A DNA stretch of 64,000 bases from Pyrus communis (GCF_963583255.1 NC_084816.1:17657100-17721099); one strand, 5' to 3'. Shown: positions 39,273-51,275, counted from the first letter of the stretch. Notes: a model not told the origin generated them from the letters alone. Numbers and translations are program-made.

Positions 39273-40163
39273 GAGCAACTCTAGATTGCTCTTTTGCTCT
39301 ATAGACCAAGTCCATTTGCAATCCAATCCCATGCCAAAGTGATGTCAGCCCATTTGGGCAATTGGGTTGAAGGGGAACCCGTGGGAGAGCTCAGGCGCAA
39401 GTCCCAAGCCTAATCGCTTGAGGAGGGATTAATACAAGGCTGACGTCAGCATGATATCAGCTACATTATAAAAAAATTTACCTTAGGTGCGTGCAAACCA
39501 CACATGCGTGGGGGGGGCGTGTCACCAACAAGATTTCAGGCGATGGGGCTTGCGTGGCAGCCCACTCAGTAGTCGTTGAATCTGAACCGCTTGATTTCCA
39601 AATCAACGATCCACGTTTTTCCGCTTTACAAAAAATAAAAAATAAAAAAATAAAAAATGTTACGGTAGGCCACTTGTCACAATCTGGACAATTGGCTTAC
39701 AAATTTTTTGTAATCCAACAGTTCAGATTAATTAGGTTAATAAAAAAAGTTTTAAAATAATTAAAAATCCGAAAGTTTCAAAAAAAATTCTATAAATACC
39801 TTACCGTTTTCTCCCACCTTACACCATATTTCAATATTTTCAACGATTTTAAACAATTAAGGATACTTCACGCAACGAAATTGGTTCAAAATCTTATCAA
39901 AACTTATCCACAAAAATTGTACTTAGGATAATGACACATGGCGTAACGAGATCGGTTAAAATCCTATCCGAATTTTAAAATAAAATTATTTTTTATTATT
40001 TTATAAGTAAAAAATACTAATATTTTAATACAAATTATCTAGGCTATCCAGTTTAGGGGTGTAAATGTAAAAGGCAATTACTGTTCATTAAAGGTAGTTA
40101 CTATTCACTAGAGGGATTCAATTGCTTGTTGACATGGGGAGCCTTTACACACTGGAACTGCTC
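39273..40163. mobile_element. Harbinger-like non-autonomous element, 891 bp
   Basis: Ends GAGCAACTCTAG and CTGGAACTGCTC are inverted repeats with few mismatches. TTA flanks both sides (39270-39272 and 40164-40166). No transposase frame inside. A short GC-rich segment around 39510-39610 is unexplained. Confidence 0.65.
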
Positions 40164-40166
40164 TTA

Positions 40167-40548
40167 AAGACCATAAAGAGCAAGATGATGGATTTGGGTA
40201 TGAGATTGAAATCCATGGAACCGAGGGGGAGATGAGGCCGAGGAAAGGCAGGCGATGTAGGGTTAGAAAGTAGAGTCGCGGATGGGAAAGGAAAGGAGAG
40301 AAGGCTATGATGGAGGAGAGGGGGAAGAGAGGAAGGACAAGAAAGGGAGAAGTTGCCACTAGCCCCCAACCATATCCGGAGTGTGAAGACTATGAAGGTA
40401 GCATACTAGGATTTTTGGAAGGGGAGAGATAGTGAAAAAAAAAAAAAATTGGAGATGCTCTTGTTAAGGGGTTGTTTGATAATATTTCATTTCATATTTT
40501 AGTTTTTGTTTTCATTTTTTTTTTAAATAGAAAACTCATACTACTTTC
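40167..40548. other. Intergenic, purine-rich
   Basis: GA-rich stretch 40200-40440 on the plus strand, followed by GGAGATGCTCTTGTTAAGG, which looks like one end of another TTA-type MITE. No gene seen. Confidence 0.4.
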
Positions 40549-42356
40549 TGTTGGAAATGTGCCCTAAAACCAATCATATGATGATACTTTATGGACATTT
40601 CACATGTTAAACTAATATAGTTTAATATTAAGGGCAAACATTATTGTTTGAGCCGTCTCATATAAATGTTATATGCTTAAACGATAAGTCCAAGGAATAT
40701 GTGATTGGAAGAATGCGATCTAAAGAAGTTAGATTCATGAGACCATTCTTTCGTTGACACATCCTAAACGTTCCTGATCATAGGATTGTCAATTGGGCAT
40801 TGACAGTCCGTTAAGATCAGTACGTGCTATGTCTTCTCTCAGGGAGAGTGACTAGTCTCGAGTCATTGGTGTGTGTGACATCAAGACAAGTACGTAGGTG
40901 CTCAATAGAGAATGAGTTCACTGAACACGATCAACGAAGAGTTCTCATATTCATGTCACATGAGAACTCATGGTTGAGATAATGCAAATTAGTCTTTTGA
41001 CCTGAGGCATCACAGTTGTCTTGTGGTTAGGTCCTTAATCTTTGATTATGTCAAAGTCACTCCATCAGGAGGGTGTCCACGACATCGTTGGGGTTAAGCC
41101 ACTTAGCCATGGAGGCAAGTGAATGCGCAACAAGGGATCTCTAACCTTCAAACTGTTTGAGGGAGAATACTCTATGATATGATTAAGAATCTTTGGCCAA
41201 AGTATGAATGAGATTTAGGAATGTGTTCCAAATCACATTCAAGGTAATCATATAAGCACAAGACTCACATTGGATAGTAGATATGAATAAACTATCAAAC
41301 CAAACAATGTGGTCAAGAGTATTGTATTAGAGAAAGACCGTATTGCATTTGTAATCCTAAAACTGAATAGGTTCTCCACCTCTTCTGATTAGCTTGGGTA
41401 ACCATGACATGCTGCTAGGCGTCAACCATGGTTTGTGGAAGCCCTAAAAGTGTATTATCACTAACGGGAGAATTGAAAGTAAGTTTCAATTCACAATCAA
41501 TTTGAAAGAGTTTGAATCGCCCACTGCCTCGCTAAAAGGAACCTAATGGATCGTACACCGTATAAGGTAGAGATTGAAGATTCAACGAAGATGAGTAAGA
41601 ATAATTAAATGATTTAATTATTTATGGCAAGGATTAATTAATATGTTAATTAATCAAACGAATAAGTTCGTTAAAGACCTCGGGATAGTTTTGGACCTTA
41701 AGACCCAATGGGCTTCGAACGTCAAGTCCATTGACTTAAGTTGTATGACAACTTAATGAATAATGATTCACAAAGGCCCAAATAGCCCAATAAATCCCCT
41801 TAGGCCGGCCATTTAGAGGAGGGTAGTGAACTTGGCTTAATTGCAAGTTTGCCACTCCATTGTGAGGTGGTATAAAGACATCTTTATAGCCATTTAATCC
41901 TTAGGGTTTTTCTTAGGAGTAAAGATGAGAACACAAACCTCCCTTTGCTCTCAAAGAGGCCGGCCACCTTGGAGGGATCATCTAGCAATCAAACTCCTCC
42001 AAGGTCACTCATTTCTTCTACAATATGCCTTGGTGTGGAGACTTAGAGGTTCTCAATTTTGGGAACTTGGAGAAACCTTTTCATCCATCCAAATCCATGG
42101 ATCTAAGATGCAAGGAATGAAGGCCCTCTCTTTGGGTGATTAGCCTTTGCTTATGCAAAGAGGAATCTACAAAGGTATTGATTTCTCAACTTACTTTGTT
42201 TTGAGTTGAGTCTTGGTTCACCTATCTACTAGGCTTTGAAGTTCATGGGTTAAGTTTTGTTTTTGAGTGCATATAAACATGATTCCGCCTTTTAATTGTT
42301 AATTGCATGTTGTTGATGTTGCTCAAATGAACTTGTTTTTCACAAATCTTCCTTCA
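40549..42356. mobile_element. Solo LTR, 1,808 bp
   Basis: Starts TGTTGGAAATG and ends CTTCCTTCA, giving the canonical TG...CA borders. An exact 5-bp target duplication CTTTC flanks it (40544-40548 and 42357-42361). No gag or pol sequence is present, so this is a single LTR left by recombination between the two LTRs of a full element. I recall this LTR type from plant copia-like elements, but the class cannot be shown from the LTR alone. Confidence 0.88.
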
Positions 42357-42439
42357 CTTTCACTTTTTTAAAAACTAAGAACTGGAACTACTTTATTCAA
42401 TTTTTCAAAATTTGCTTTCAATTTTTAGTCCTCCTAAGC

Positions 42440-42930
42440 ACTATTCTAAAAATCCTCACCTAGGCGTTAGGCGGCTGGCCATCGCTCTGATTAATGCCTA
42501 GGCGTTTATAAATTAAGAATTGGCGCCTAGATCTGCTGGCGCCCACCTAAACCGCCTAGCTTGCCTAGACTCGTCTAGGCAACCGCCTAAGTTGCGACTC
42601 ATTTTGATAGAAAATAGATAACTTTAATTTTGCATTTTATTTTTTTTCAATAAATTATAAGAGACTTGTTGAATACTTAAATGAACACATATTTTATGCT
42701 TGTCCTCCATGTTTTCATTATGTTTCAATATTTCATAATAAATATGTCATTCTATTTTATAGTTTAGGATGAAGTTATATATATTCAAGTATAAGCAGAC
42801 ACTTATTTATACCAAATATAATAGATTTACTTAAATCCGTCTAGCCCGCTTAGGAGTCTGCCTAACCGCCTAAGCGCTAGGCTCCAGCCCGCCGTCCAAC
42901 TACATCCTAGCATTTTTTACAACCTTGCTC
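42440..42930 (+). repeat. Repeat family A, copy 2 (about 490 bp)
   Basis: Reverse-complementary to 27535-28015 over its full length. Both ends have inverted GCCTAGGCG-type motifs around an AT-rich core (ATTTTGCATTTTAT, ATAATAGATTTACTTAAATC). Confidence 0.8.
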
Positions 42931-45350
42931 GTAAGTTGTTCATTTGTCTCTAAGGTTTGCCTCTAAGGTTGGTCCGATGTCGGAGAGGAAGTAAAGAAAG
43001 AGCAATAATTGTATGGATTGAGTAAATATTGTCGGGTGCCTTTACCATGAATTTCCCTTGCATTGATGATCAATGTGAACCCTTTCCACTTTCCTTTTCT
43101 TTCCAAGTCAATGAACCGTTTTAACTTTTAACCACCAGCCCGAAAACCAAAAGAAAAAAAGCATAAATTTGATAACTCAATTCGTTAAGAACTTTTTCAT
43201 CATGCACTCGACATCTCGAATTTAGTTCTTCTTTTATCGACATTACTCGCATAAAAAGTAACAAAATGAAAAGAGAAGAAAATTGAATAAGAAAACCCGA
43301 CAACGAGAGGCCCAAAGTTATTGCACATCCCGGAAAAAATAGTGTCTGCTACTGCTTGTATTGTATTTGTAATTTAATTGCCTAGTGCGCTACCCACGAA
43401 ATCTACGTTACCCATACTAGCTGGCCTAGGCCTTGTGCCTGCCTCCCAATGCAAAATTAAGTTGAATTTCAAAATATCACATCATTAACTTGAGAGATTC
43501 TTTTATATTACAAGCGGTGCACCGTACATCATATCTTTTAATACAAGTAGAAAGTGAAGAAAGATACTTTTCAATGTCACACAATTGTTTATTACGATTG
43601 TTTTTACTATAACGATATATTTTATATTAAGGGAATGAGAGAATTCGGCTAAATCACACAATTAGCAATCTAAGTTCGTATCGAATTCACCATATTCAAA
43701 TATAAAACTTCTTAATTACAAATAAAGAGAACTGTCACTAGATCTTAGTTTATTGCGATTTAACCTGAAAAATCTCTCCATTCACTCAGATTTGAAAGTG
43801 CAGGCAGCAGAGAGATGCCATCTCAGGGGAAAGAAAAAAAAAAAAAAAAAAAAGCCTATCTTATTGGGACTTTCTCCCTCAAGCTGAAGCAGCATCACAA
43901 TCCCCCCTCTCCAGCAACAAACCCCACAACAATCAATATTCAAAGAGAATAAAACATGGGAGTGACCCTGTCCCCACCATTACTATTTGTACATGTAAAA
44001 TTCTTAAGTCCAGGTTCAAGGGTATTTGAATTTCTAAAGTCCAAGTTCAAAGATATCGGCCTCCACTAGTTTTGAGGGAGTGAATGGCATGTATTGTGCA
44101 GAAATTGTTGACCCCTTTCCGTGCCTTCCCCTCTTACTAAGCAACATCCTAAATTGCACTTATAATTCTTCAAGTTTACTCAAGTTTGTAATATCATCCT
44201 TTTCTTCTACTTTACTCAATTTTGTACCATTCATCCATCCTTGTAGTTTCTTTGTTGTACTATTGTGTTTGTTGTTTCATTATGCTAGCACTATTAGTCC
44301 AGGCTGTCTCAAATGAGGTAAAATTTCTTCTAACTTGAATTGTTTAAATGTGAAGATTAAAATTAAATGAAAAAATCAACTTAATTGACGAGTTGACCTA
44401 AAATGAAAACGAATCAAACAACGGTGCAAATGAAACCAAGGAACAATTATAATAACAAAACTTAAAAAGATGTTGATATTACCGCTCTACAAAAATCATT
44501 TTAGACCACTCCCGTATTTTTGTGATTGTATGTGCAGAATAATTTTTTTAAAGTGCCAATACATTACTCAAAAGCGAAAATTTTAAGTGAACTATGTAGA
44601 TTATTAGTGCAATTTGGCACTAAGTTAAAGCCATTACATTAGTAATGAGTTTTGGTTTACCCTCCAAGACATGTCAACATGAAGATGCGTCCAACACAAG
44701 CTGAAAGTGAGCATCAAATTTTCACGTTTATCACATAACGAAAAAACAACGAGGACCAAGCATTATCTCACTGAGTGGAGTCGATTCTATCTCATTGAAC
44801 AAGGCCGGCTTTATCGTGCCGAGTGAGGTACAAAGAATTGATCACATAACACAGCCAGGGACTAATTGGAAAAACAAGTTAGGCCAATGATTTATTTTAC
44901 TCCATTATAAGCAAAACAGCAAGATGACGAGCAAATGAGGTTTGTTTACAAATGTACCATCTAAACAAATTGATACATACCAAAATTAGCAAAGATTGTT
45001 TGTTTTCTCCTTGCATTCCCCAAATCTGTCCATGCAAATTGAATCCCTTTCAAAACTTGGTGACAACGAAAAAACCCATATCGAACACTCAATCCTTTTG
45101 CCTTTTCATCTCATTGCGTTCCAGATTCAAACCTCTCCTCGAAAATCCTAAAAAATCCATATTAAAGTTGCCGATTTTCACTTGAAAAAGTCTTTTAAAA
45201 TAAATCTTTAAGCAATTCTCATCAAACACCATGCTTGTAATCATAAAACAAAAAGAGAGAAAATTTATATATTTAAAAGTGAAAAGAAAATTGAATGATT
45301 GATCATCATGCTCATCAAACGATCAACAGCATAATAATAACAACAAACAA
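42931..45350. other. Intergenic
   Basis: AT-rich with an A-run at 43828-43852. No gene, RNA gene or clear element recognised. The last part (about 45190-45350) is the 3' UTR of the ERF gene. Confidence 0.45.
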
Positions 45351-46043
45351 TCAAAGGCATAGAGCCGTACATCGAAGATCATGACCGTCCACCCCACCGC
45401 CCAAATCCCCATCCACATCCAACGGTGGGAAATTAAGATCGAAGGGCAGCGGGGCCTTGCGAAACGACGACGACGCAACGAAATCCTCGTCGTCCTCAAC
45501 CACTGATGACGATGAGTCGCAGTCGCTGTGGCAGTCCTCCGGAACCATAGGCGGGGTCCTCGGCTGTCGTTTAGGCCGTGACAACTCGGCAGCCATCGTC
45601 GTAAATTGAGGCGGCGGCCGGGGCCCACTGAACGACTCCACGGTGGAGCTCAGGCTGCTGGATGCGGGTCTCTGAGGATGTACAACCGGATTGTCCTGAA
45701 ACCCGTAACCCGACCCGAAAAGCTTTGCCTCGATAGCTGGGTCGGTAGGGTTGTTGTAAAAGGGCGGGTAAGCACAGGAGATCGGGAAGTTGGTCTTGGC
45801 CTTGGGGCCGCGGAGGATCCGAGCGGCGGCATCATAAGCTCGGGCGGCGTCTTCGGCCGAGTCGAAGGTGCCGAGCCAGACCCGGGTCTTCTTCCACGGG
45901 TCCCGGATCTCGGCAGCAAACCGACCCCACGGTCTTCTCCGCACCCCTCGGTACCGGACCTCTTTTCCAATACTGGGTCTGTATCCGGTGGGTTCGGCCG
46001 GCGGCGCTGCGGCTCTCGTGGCTGCTCCTCTGCCCCTCCTCAT
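45351..46043 (-). CDS. AP2/ERF transcription factor with EAR repression motif (ERF group VIII-like)
   Basis: Intronless, 230 aa, starting at the ATG in 46043-46041 ([10 protein letters not shown]). The reading frame stays open two codons further upstream without an ATG. One AP2 domain (about residues 30-88) holds [19 protein letters not shown], the WLGTF strand and [13 protein letters not shown] helix; the Ala and Asp pair in the second strand region marks it as ERF rather than DREB type, so a GCC-box target is expected. A Ser/Asp/Glu-rich middle leads to FDLNFPP (201-207), the DLNxxP-form EAR motif that recruits TOPLESS-type corepressors. Together these indicate an active repressor of ethylene/stress-responsive genes, like the ERF3/ERF4 group. 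The exact orthologue is not assigned. Confidence 0.93.
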   Translation of the reverse strand: MRRGRGAATRAAAPPAEPTGYRPSIGKEVRYRGVRRRPWGRFAAEIRDPWKKTRVWLGTFDSAEDAARAYDAAARILRGPKAKTNFPISCAYPPFYNNPTDPAIEAKLFGSGYGFQDNPVVHPQRPASSSLSSTVESFSGPRPPPQFTTMAAELSRPKRQPRTPPMVPEDCHSDCDSSSSVVEDDEDFVASSSFRKAPLPFDLNFPPLDVDGDLGGGVDGHDLRCTALCL

Positions 46044-48400
46044 GGCCAAGAATCGGGCTTTTTAGAGTCTGATGGTCATAGAAACAATTGGGCGTCGGAG
46101 GGATATTGATTGGGGATATTGAAATTTGGGTTTTAGGGAGGAGAGAGAGAGAGGATATGGGGGTAGGTTTTCTTTGAGGGATGGGTGGGAGAAGTACTGG
46201 AGGGCACCAGCACCACCTTCTCTTCTACACAAAAAATATGTTAAATAATAATGATATTTGTGATTTTTTTTTTTTGGGGGTTTATTTAATAGCCTTCTTT
46301 GGACAATCACCAATAAAAAAATGAGCAGATTGTCTGCCCTTCAATTCACATCTTTTTCTATTTTGTGTGGTCATAATTAAGTTACGTTATATTTTATATT
46401 AATTTTTTTATATAAATAATAAAACAAAAATCAATAAATATATAAAATATTAACATATTTTAATTATAACCGCACAAATAAAAAAAAGAAAAAAAGAGCA
46501 CCGAGCAGAGGGGTGGACAATCTGCCTCCATAAAAAAAAAAAGCCAGCTTCAAAACTGTATTGAGTGATAGCCCTCATTGACGATAGTGCCCTTCACTTA
46601 AATACCACTCATAACAATTACAACAATACTTGGCTACTCTTAATCAAAATTCTTTGTGTTCGAATTATAGAGTTTTATGTTCATGATCATAACTTTTCAT
46701 ATTATGAATCACTTTGTAAAAATTATTTGTGCAAAAAATAAATTAAAAATAAGGTCATTTGGCTAATTTATTGTAGCAAATACATAAACAATACACAATA
46801 ACTAAACAACCTTAGTTTTTAATTGCTTTTTTGCAGAGACGATTTTTATAGAGTGATTTATAATATGAACCGTTCTGATCATAAACACAAAGATCTATAA
46901 ATCGACAAAGAACTATTTTAAATAGAAACTCTTACTCATCATTTGAGTAGCCAAGTATTATTTTCGACAAACTTACCCAATGCTTATGAATGATGATTAT
47001 TTTGGTTTAGCATTTTTGTATTAGCTTATGATGGTTAGCATGCATAGATATCTTTTGTAGGTCATGGACGATGAATTTCCACTATATTTACTCAATTCGG
47101 TGATAAGTTTGTTGTTTGAATTGGGAAGATATTGTATTTACAAAATATGTTGTCACTTCAAACCTAGAGATTAGGAAAGTATATTTTTATTTAGGTGTGT
47201 GTTATCCACACCCTCGTTTTTACTTCTCACACACACTTTGTTGATTTCTATCATTTCATCTTCTTCAATTCATCCGATTCGACAGAGAAAAATTAGAAGG
47301 GTGTGTAAGTAAAAAAATGTGTGTGAATATCACACCCCTTTATTTATATTGAGACCAACTCAATGGTTGGGTTAAAATTCAAAATTTAAGTTTTAAACTC
47401 AGTCCAAAAATTCTCTAATCATTGGGCTAAAAAAAAGATTTTGGGTTAAAACTTTTTTCTAGGCCAATTCAGCTTAAAAATGAGCTAAGATTAGTGGTTG
47501 CGACCCAGCGTTGAGACCCAGTTGCTAATGCTATCGACCACTTGTAGAAAGACTAATGATTATTTTTTTTTTTAACGGCCGACATGGTCGGATTGTAGGT
47601 TCAACCAACGGTCCAAATTCAGTTTTAAAAAAAAATCAAATTTATAAATACATTAAATCAAACGATTGAGATCGAATATGATCAAATCTAAAAAATAAAA
47701 AAATAAAAATCTAACAACACAAATTAAATCCAATGGCGAATATTATTGAAATCAAAATTCACTCAAAAACTCTATAAGTACTTATGTATTTGTCCAAATG
47801 TTCACATAAAAAAAAATCTAATTATGCACCTCAAACTTTCTATGTTTGGAAGAAAGAGAGAAAGAAAGAAAAAAAAAAAAAAACTCTTATAAGAATGCAT
47901 AATTACATTTTTGAAGTGTCATAATTCCCATTATTTAAAAAAAAAAAAATTGTATTAATGAGGAGCTGAAAACGAAACTATCATGTTCAGAGCTATAATA
48001 TAGATGATCTCGACATAATGATTTGGAGGGAATATGTATCTGATGTCGATGGAGTATGCAAATGACATGGGTGGAATATGAACGTAATAATGACAAAAGA
48101 TGAAGATAGCATCGACATAATATGTATCGCACTGTCCACAGCTGGTGCAAAATATGATTATTCAATTGAGCACTGGATTATACAACTTTCATTTCATCAC
48201 AATTGCAACTAATAAGGTTTGAAGTTCACCATACTTTAAATTGAGCAACTGAAAAATAGAAGCAAAAGAAGGCAGCGTTTAAAGCTCCAATGACTTCTTG
48301 AAGCTTTTAAACTAACCTTCGCGCAAACGCACAGATGCAGGGTGCAGTATTATAGGTTTGCTGAGAAAAGTAGTTTAAGTTGTCAAGTATTAGCTCACAA
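46044..48400. other. ERF promoter and intergenic DNA
   Basis: The region to about 46250 is the leader and proximal promoter of the ERF gene. The rest is AT-rich. It includes a MITE at 47202. No gene recognised. Confidence 0.45.
47202..47345. mobile_element. MITE, CACACCCC family
   Basis: The left end has GGTGTGTGTTATCCACACCC and the right end GTGTGAATATCACACCCC, in inverted orientation. The interior reads ATTCATCCGATTCGAC. Same family as 52832-52986. Confidence 0.75.
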
Positions 48401-48544
48401 GAAATGCTAAGTGGACTCTTTCAAAAAGAATTCTTCGTGGACTCTCAACCACCAAAGTTTAACGTTAATTTTAGTTTTAACTTTATAAAACATTATGCCA
48501 AAAACATGAGGTGATAGATAATCCATAAAAAAAATTCACTTTTT

Positions 48545-49140
48545 CTTTTGGGTCAAGGAAGATTTTATTAACACCAAAGATACATATTACAAACAGAAGG
48601 ACCACAAATAGAGAAACATAAACAAGCAAAAAAAGGGGTCAACCAGACAATCCAACAAAAGTTCAGCCAAACAGCTAAGGCCCAACGACGTAAAAACACA
48701 AAATCGAGAAGTCCACTACACTCATCTTCATCGGAATAGTACATCTTGATCTGCACCAATCCACCCTATCACCGAGCATCACCTCACCAAACTCATCATC
48801 TAAACCCGAACAGCTTCTCCGAGTAGGAAAGAGAAGTGGTAAAGAGAAGTGGTAATGGGATGCCAGAAAGATAAGAAGAGAAGGACATATCAAGACGTAG
48901 AGGAGGGGGAACACAGCAAAAAAGGGGAAAACTCTTACAGAAAGAAGGGAAAAACTCTCACGGTAGAGAGAAGTTAAAAAAAAAAGGGAGTTTTACCGAT
49001 ACACTCCTAGTACTGTTCATTTTTAACAAAAATGACATTTTTCCTCTAAAAAGTCACACATGGTACTATTCACTTACAACACCTTTTTGTCCTTTTAATT
49101 AAAACTCAAAGTTTTCAAGCTATTTTCATTAGTTTTTCTT
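48545..49140 (-). mobile_element. Minus-strand retroposon nested in a MITE
   Basis: Read on the minus strand it ends with TTAATAAAATCTTCCTTGAC and a short A-rich tail, like LINE or SINE 3' ends. The 16-bp target duplication fits target-primed reverse transcription. Its other end contains MITE family B copy 2 (48995-49140). Confidence 0.7.
48995..49140 (+). mobile_element. MITE family B, copy 2
   Basis: Matches 37795-37938: GTACTGTTCATTTTTAAC, CACATGGTACTATTCACTTA, and AACTCAAAGTTTTCAAG with TTTTCATTAGTTTTTCTT at the end. Confidence 0.75.
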
Positions 49141-49189
49141 AAAAAAATTCACTTTTGAGAGAATCTCCTTAGAATTTCCTTTTCCTTCT

Positions 49190-50045
49190 CATCAATTAAT
49201 CCATTGAGTGAAGACTACTTGATCCTTCTCTTTGCGTGAGATAACTTCTCTATGTGTGAGAGACTTTCTCACCTGTGTGTGAGTGCTCCCAATTCCATCC
49301 ACTTGCTCTGCCACCGGCCTTAGCAGAGGCCAGGGGTTGGTGGCCTCCCTTTTTCTTTTTCTTCTTTTGTCTCTCTTCCTTTCTTTGTGAGCTTGGCTTT
49401 CTCCATGTTTTTTTTTTACCGTCTTTTTTGGTAATCCCCCTTGCGACCTCTTATCTAACCTTTCATCAGTCTCGCTCCTACAGTCCCACTTCCAACCTTC
49501 CCTTTTCCTCTTCTCCATCAAGTTTTTCCACTTCCATGACTCTAATCCCGCCATTTTTTGACTTTTCCATTTGCTTCAGTCCTACATCGTTCTCACACAT
49601 GTCTGATTCTACAACCATCTCTTCCACCCGCGTTTTGCTGTTTTCTAGGCAGGTGTGCAGAGCTTCAGCTTATATGGTGTCCACACCACCACCTTCCAAT
49701 TGTATGCCGTTTTCGGCTTTGTTGCTGGGGGAAAGTTCTTTCCTTCTGGCTTCTTTCTTTGGTGGTTGTGGTTTCGATTTGTGTGGCGTTTGGTGGAGGA
49801 CGATGGAGCCTTCTTCTTTGGGGATGTGTTTGGTGAGCTCTCTGGTCTGGGATGCTGGATCGGCGGTGGAGGAAGCTAGTCTTGTAAGGTTTTTTGTTTT
49901 GGGCCCTTCTTTCGGGTTGGGCTTTTGTTTAGTATTGGGGGTTCACTTTTTGTTTTGTGTTTATTGTGTATTTGGGCCCTTTTGTCTGTAATTCTCTTTC
50001 TTGGTAATGAAAGTTACCTTTGTCCAAAAAAAAAAAAAAAAAAAA
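49190..50045 (+). mobile_element. Poly(A)-tailed retroposon 1
   Basis: Ends GGTAATGAAAGTTACCTTTGTCC plus about 20 A. It shares blocks in the same order with 50400-50963: CACCTGTGTGTG, CCACCGGCC...GGCCAGGG.TTGGTGGC, then TTTGGGCTTTTGTTT. A 238-aa open frame at 49275-49991 is compositionally biased and has no recognised domain. The 5' border is not defined. It may be a LINE end or an independent retroposon family. Confidence 0.55.
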
Positions 50046-50166
50046 GTAACAGAGATATAAACTGATAACACTCATTTTGGTTACTATGTAGAATGCTTAG
50101 CTTAATAGGCTAATAGCTTGCACAAAAGAGAACAAGTACAAATTAGCTAATTTGGAAAAATGAAAA

Positions 50167-50325
50167 TTAATGAAAAGGATTTGAAAACTTTGAGTTTTAA
50201 TCAAAATGACAAAAATGTGTTGTAAGTGAATAGTACTATGAGTGACTTTTTTGAGTAAAAATATCATTTTCGTTAAAAATGAACAGTACCAAAAGTGTTT
50301 CGTTAAAACCCCCCATTTAAAATAG
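50167..50325 (-). mobile_element. MITE family B, copy 3
   Basis: Reverse complement of the copy at 48995: CTTGAAAACTTTGAGTTTTAA-type block on the left, and CGTTAAAAATGAACAGTACC near the right end. Confidence 0.75.
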
Positions 50326-50375
50326 GCTTTGTTTTATTGGTAGCTTTGTATTAAGGCTCCTAAACCCAATTTCTC

Positions 50376-50399
<24 letters not shown>

Positions 50400-50409
<10 letters not shown>

Positions 50410-50930
50410 TCTCTCCTTCGTTAGAGGTATACTCTCCTTTAGTGTGAGAGTTTCTTATCACCTGTGTGTAGCACTTTCCAAATCAACCATCCCTTCTCTT
50501 CACCGGCCCTAGCTCAGGCCAGGGTTGGTGGCTATCGGTTTCCCCTGTTTTCTTTTCCTCTTATGGTCAGTTTTCCTGCGTATTTTCCACTGATCGTCTC
50601 CGATCTTTCCCTTCTCTCATCTTCCACCTCCATGGTTTTCTTCCTTCCTCTTCCTGCCCTTCGAATTTGGCTCTGGCTTTCTTCAACCCCATATATTTTC
50701 GGATTTGTAATCACAATCTATCAACGCGTTGCGACGCGATTCCTTCTAGAAGTGCGTAGAGTTTCGACTTGGGTGTTTAGGGTTTGTTGTTTGGTTTTTC
50801 TATTTTTGGGCTCAAAACCTTTGTTTGGGCTTTGTTTTGGGGGTCCATATCTTATTTTGTGTTTCTCTTGTAATTGGACCTCTTTCTTTGTAACATTGGT
50901 GTGTTGTTAGTAATGTTATTACCTTTCTTC

Positions 50931-50963
<33 letters not shown>
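50400..50963 (+). mobile_element. Poly(A)-tailed retroposon 2
   Basis: Related to retroposon 1. Ends TAATGTTATTACCTTTCTTCC and about 30 A (50932-50963). A 27-base T-run precedes it. Its 148-aa frame (50464-50910) shows no recognised domain. Confidence 0.55.
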
Positions 50964-50966
<3 letters not shown>

Positions 50967-51110
50967 AAGTTCTCTAATCTTATATTGTATTTTATTGTGT
51001 TGAATTTAATTGTTTCAAGGTTCTGGGTTCTCTGGCTGAGATGAAATTGGCCCTTATGTGGTCAAAATTAATAGCTTTTTCGGTTGTTTCTTTTTCGTTG
51101 GTTTCCTTAG

Positions 51111-51275
51111 AGAAATTTTTAGGTGTACCGGGTACACCAAAAAAATTTGGTGTACCCTCACTCATAATGGTGGACCCTACCCTCACTTATTTTTCAATAA
51201 AAAAATAAAATCAAATTCTAATGAGTGAGGGTACACCAAATTTTTTTGGTGTACCCGGTACACCTAAAAATTTCT
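51111..51275. mobile_element. MITE with perfect 55-bp terminal inverted repeats
   Basis: 51111-51165 and 51221-51275 are exact reverse complements (55 of 55), around a 55-bp centre. Each arm contains smaller palindromes (GGTGTACCGGGTACACC). TTA lies at or near both borders. Perfect arms indicate a recent insertion or strong fold-driven sequence correction. Confidence 0.9.

Larger units (their letters stand above)
48401..49179. mobile_element. MITE interrupted by a nested retroposon
   Basis: Outer ends: GAAATGCTAAGTGGACTC at the left, and the complement of the right end reads GAAATTCTAAGGAGATTC. An insert at 48545-49140 is flanked by an exact 16-bp duplication AAAAAAATTCACTTTT (48529-48544 and 49141-49156, within one base). 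Without the insert the MITE is about 170-190 bp. Confidence 0.8.

Noticed and set aside
46041..46049. Upstream start for the ERF gene two codons before the ATG
   Set aside because: The codon there is TTG; the first real ATG is at 46043-46041.
45606..46109. 167-aa open frame on the plus strand opposite the ERF gene
   Set aside because: It is an antisense shadow of the GC-rich AP2 exon; the minus-strand frame has a clear AP2 domain.
49275..49991. 238-aa open frame on the plus strand
   Set aside because: Composition is skewed to Phe, Ser, Leu and Cys, no domain is recognised, and it lies inside an A-tailed retroposon.
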